In this document: positions 63,661 to 64,000 of the stretch, piece by piece
How positions within the stretch are numbered: position 1 is the stretch's first letter
How the letters are laid out: each line of letters begins with the position of its first letter
NCBI GenBank assembly: GCA_028752905.1
Contig: JAQNBH010000011.1
Coordinates: 3,224,322-3,288,321, forward strand
DNA length: 64,000 nucleotides
Origin: Cladorhizidae sp. MBARI D1340-BT2
Lineage: Eukaryota; Porifera; Demospongiae; Poecilosclerida; Cladorhizidae
Direction: 5' to 3'
Position numbers and translations under genes: made by a program
Notes under the pieces: model-generated
Databases searched by the model: none
The model's input: only the letters and a program-made list of their open reading frames with translations
Told to the model about the DNA's origin: nothing

Positions 63661-64000
63661 GATCATGCAAGAGTTAACATCTAGGGTGAAAAATAGATAA
63701 TCTTTCAGACGTATTTCTGACAAGCTCTTTATCTCTAGTTTACGGAGCAGGTTTTTTCCCTTCCACCCTGCATACCTGTTCAGGAGTTATTACAATTTGA
63801 AGTTGAGGAACATTTTAGTTTTGGACAAGTTAGATTTGTGACTCGTCAAACCTTCCTACCTGTGACCTGATATTTAACAACCTAGTAGCTTGGGAATAAA
63901 TTTCTTTGTGGTTATATAATCCATAAGTGATGTTTTAACAGTTAGAATAGTCTTTGCATTGTAAGAAGGTTTCGTAGAAAAAGACAAATTATGGTGATGA

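Noticed and set aside
63056..63723. Tyr/Ile/His-rich ORFs up to 174 codons
   Set aside because: Translations of the TATATGGATG microsatellite.

Overview
This is a eukaryotic nuclear window, almost certainly from an invertebrate animal. Two unrelated genes can be assembled across GT-AG introns, and one encodes a MAP-kinase-interacting kinase (MNK), a family I know from animals and their close relatives. Intergenic DNA is AT-rich and packed with minisatellites and animal-type DNA transposons (hAT, piggyBac, pogo/Tc1-mariner, Mutator-like). A marine invertebrate such as a sponge or cnidarian fits, but the sequence alone does not name the taxon. There are no bacterial operons, no CRISPR and no phage genes.

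Layout. 1-10.6 kb is minisatellite-rich DNA with one small hAT-type MITE (2.7 kb) and one dead Mutator-like transposase (4.1-5.3 kb, minus). 10.7-15.8 kb is a five-exon minus-strand gene giving a complete MNK kinase domain; three of its four introns consist mostly of unrelated minisatellites. 16.0-33.7 kb is a tandem array of four ~4.1 kb units, each with a fold-back element, a dead hAT transposase and a 56-58 bp minisatellite; units 2-4 look almost identical. 34.3-38.3 kb is a CTAAGC-type minisatellite split by a Charlie-like hAT, which itself carries a nested pogo derivative.

38.6-56.4 kb holds a head-to-head gene pair. A compact five-exon gene for a 118-residue basic protein runs left (its exons are too short to stand out as ORFs), and a DEP-domain gene runs right, with 168 bp between their start codons. 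The DEP domain is split by a 16.4 kb intron containing a second hAT, fold-back elements, a MITE, a piggyBac relic and a possible further element.

56.8-63.2 kb is a 6.4 kb segment bounded by inverted repeats. It contains a nested, nearly intact hAT and a degraded gene of a cysteine-containing family that I cannot place in a named transposase superfamily. A 555 bp MITE at 48.1 kb has closely similar ends. This is the best candidate for an undescribed mobile element in the window. The right end is an AT microsatellite.

Host functions: MNK kinases act downstream of ERK/p38 and phosphorylate eIF4E; DEP domains mediate membrane or GPCR/mTOR-type signalling contacts; the 118-residue protein is unrecognised. 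Everything else is mobile or repetitive DNA. All exon joins and element boundaries were worked out by eye from splice sites, reading phase and terminal repeats, without database searches.
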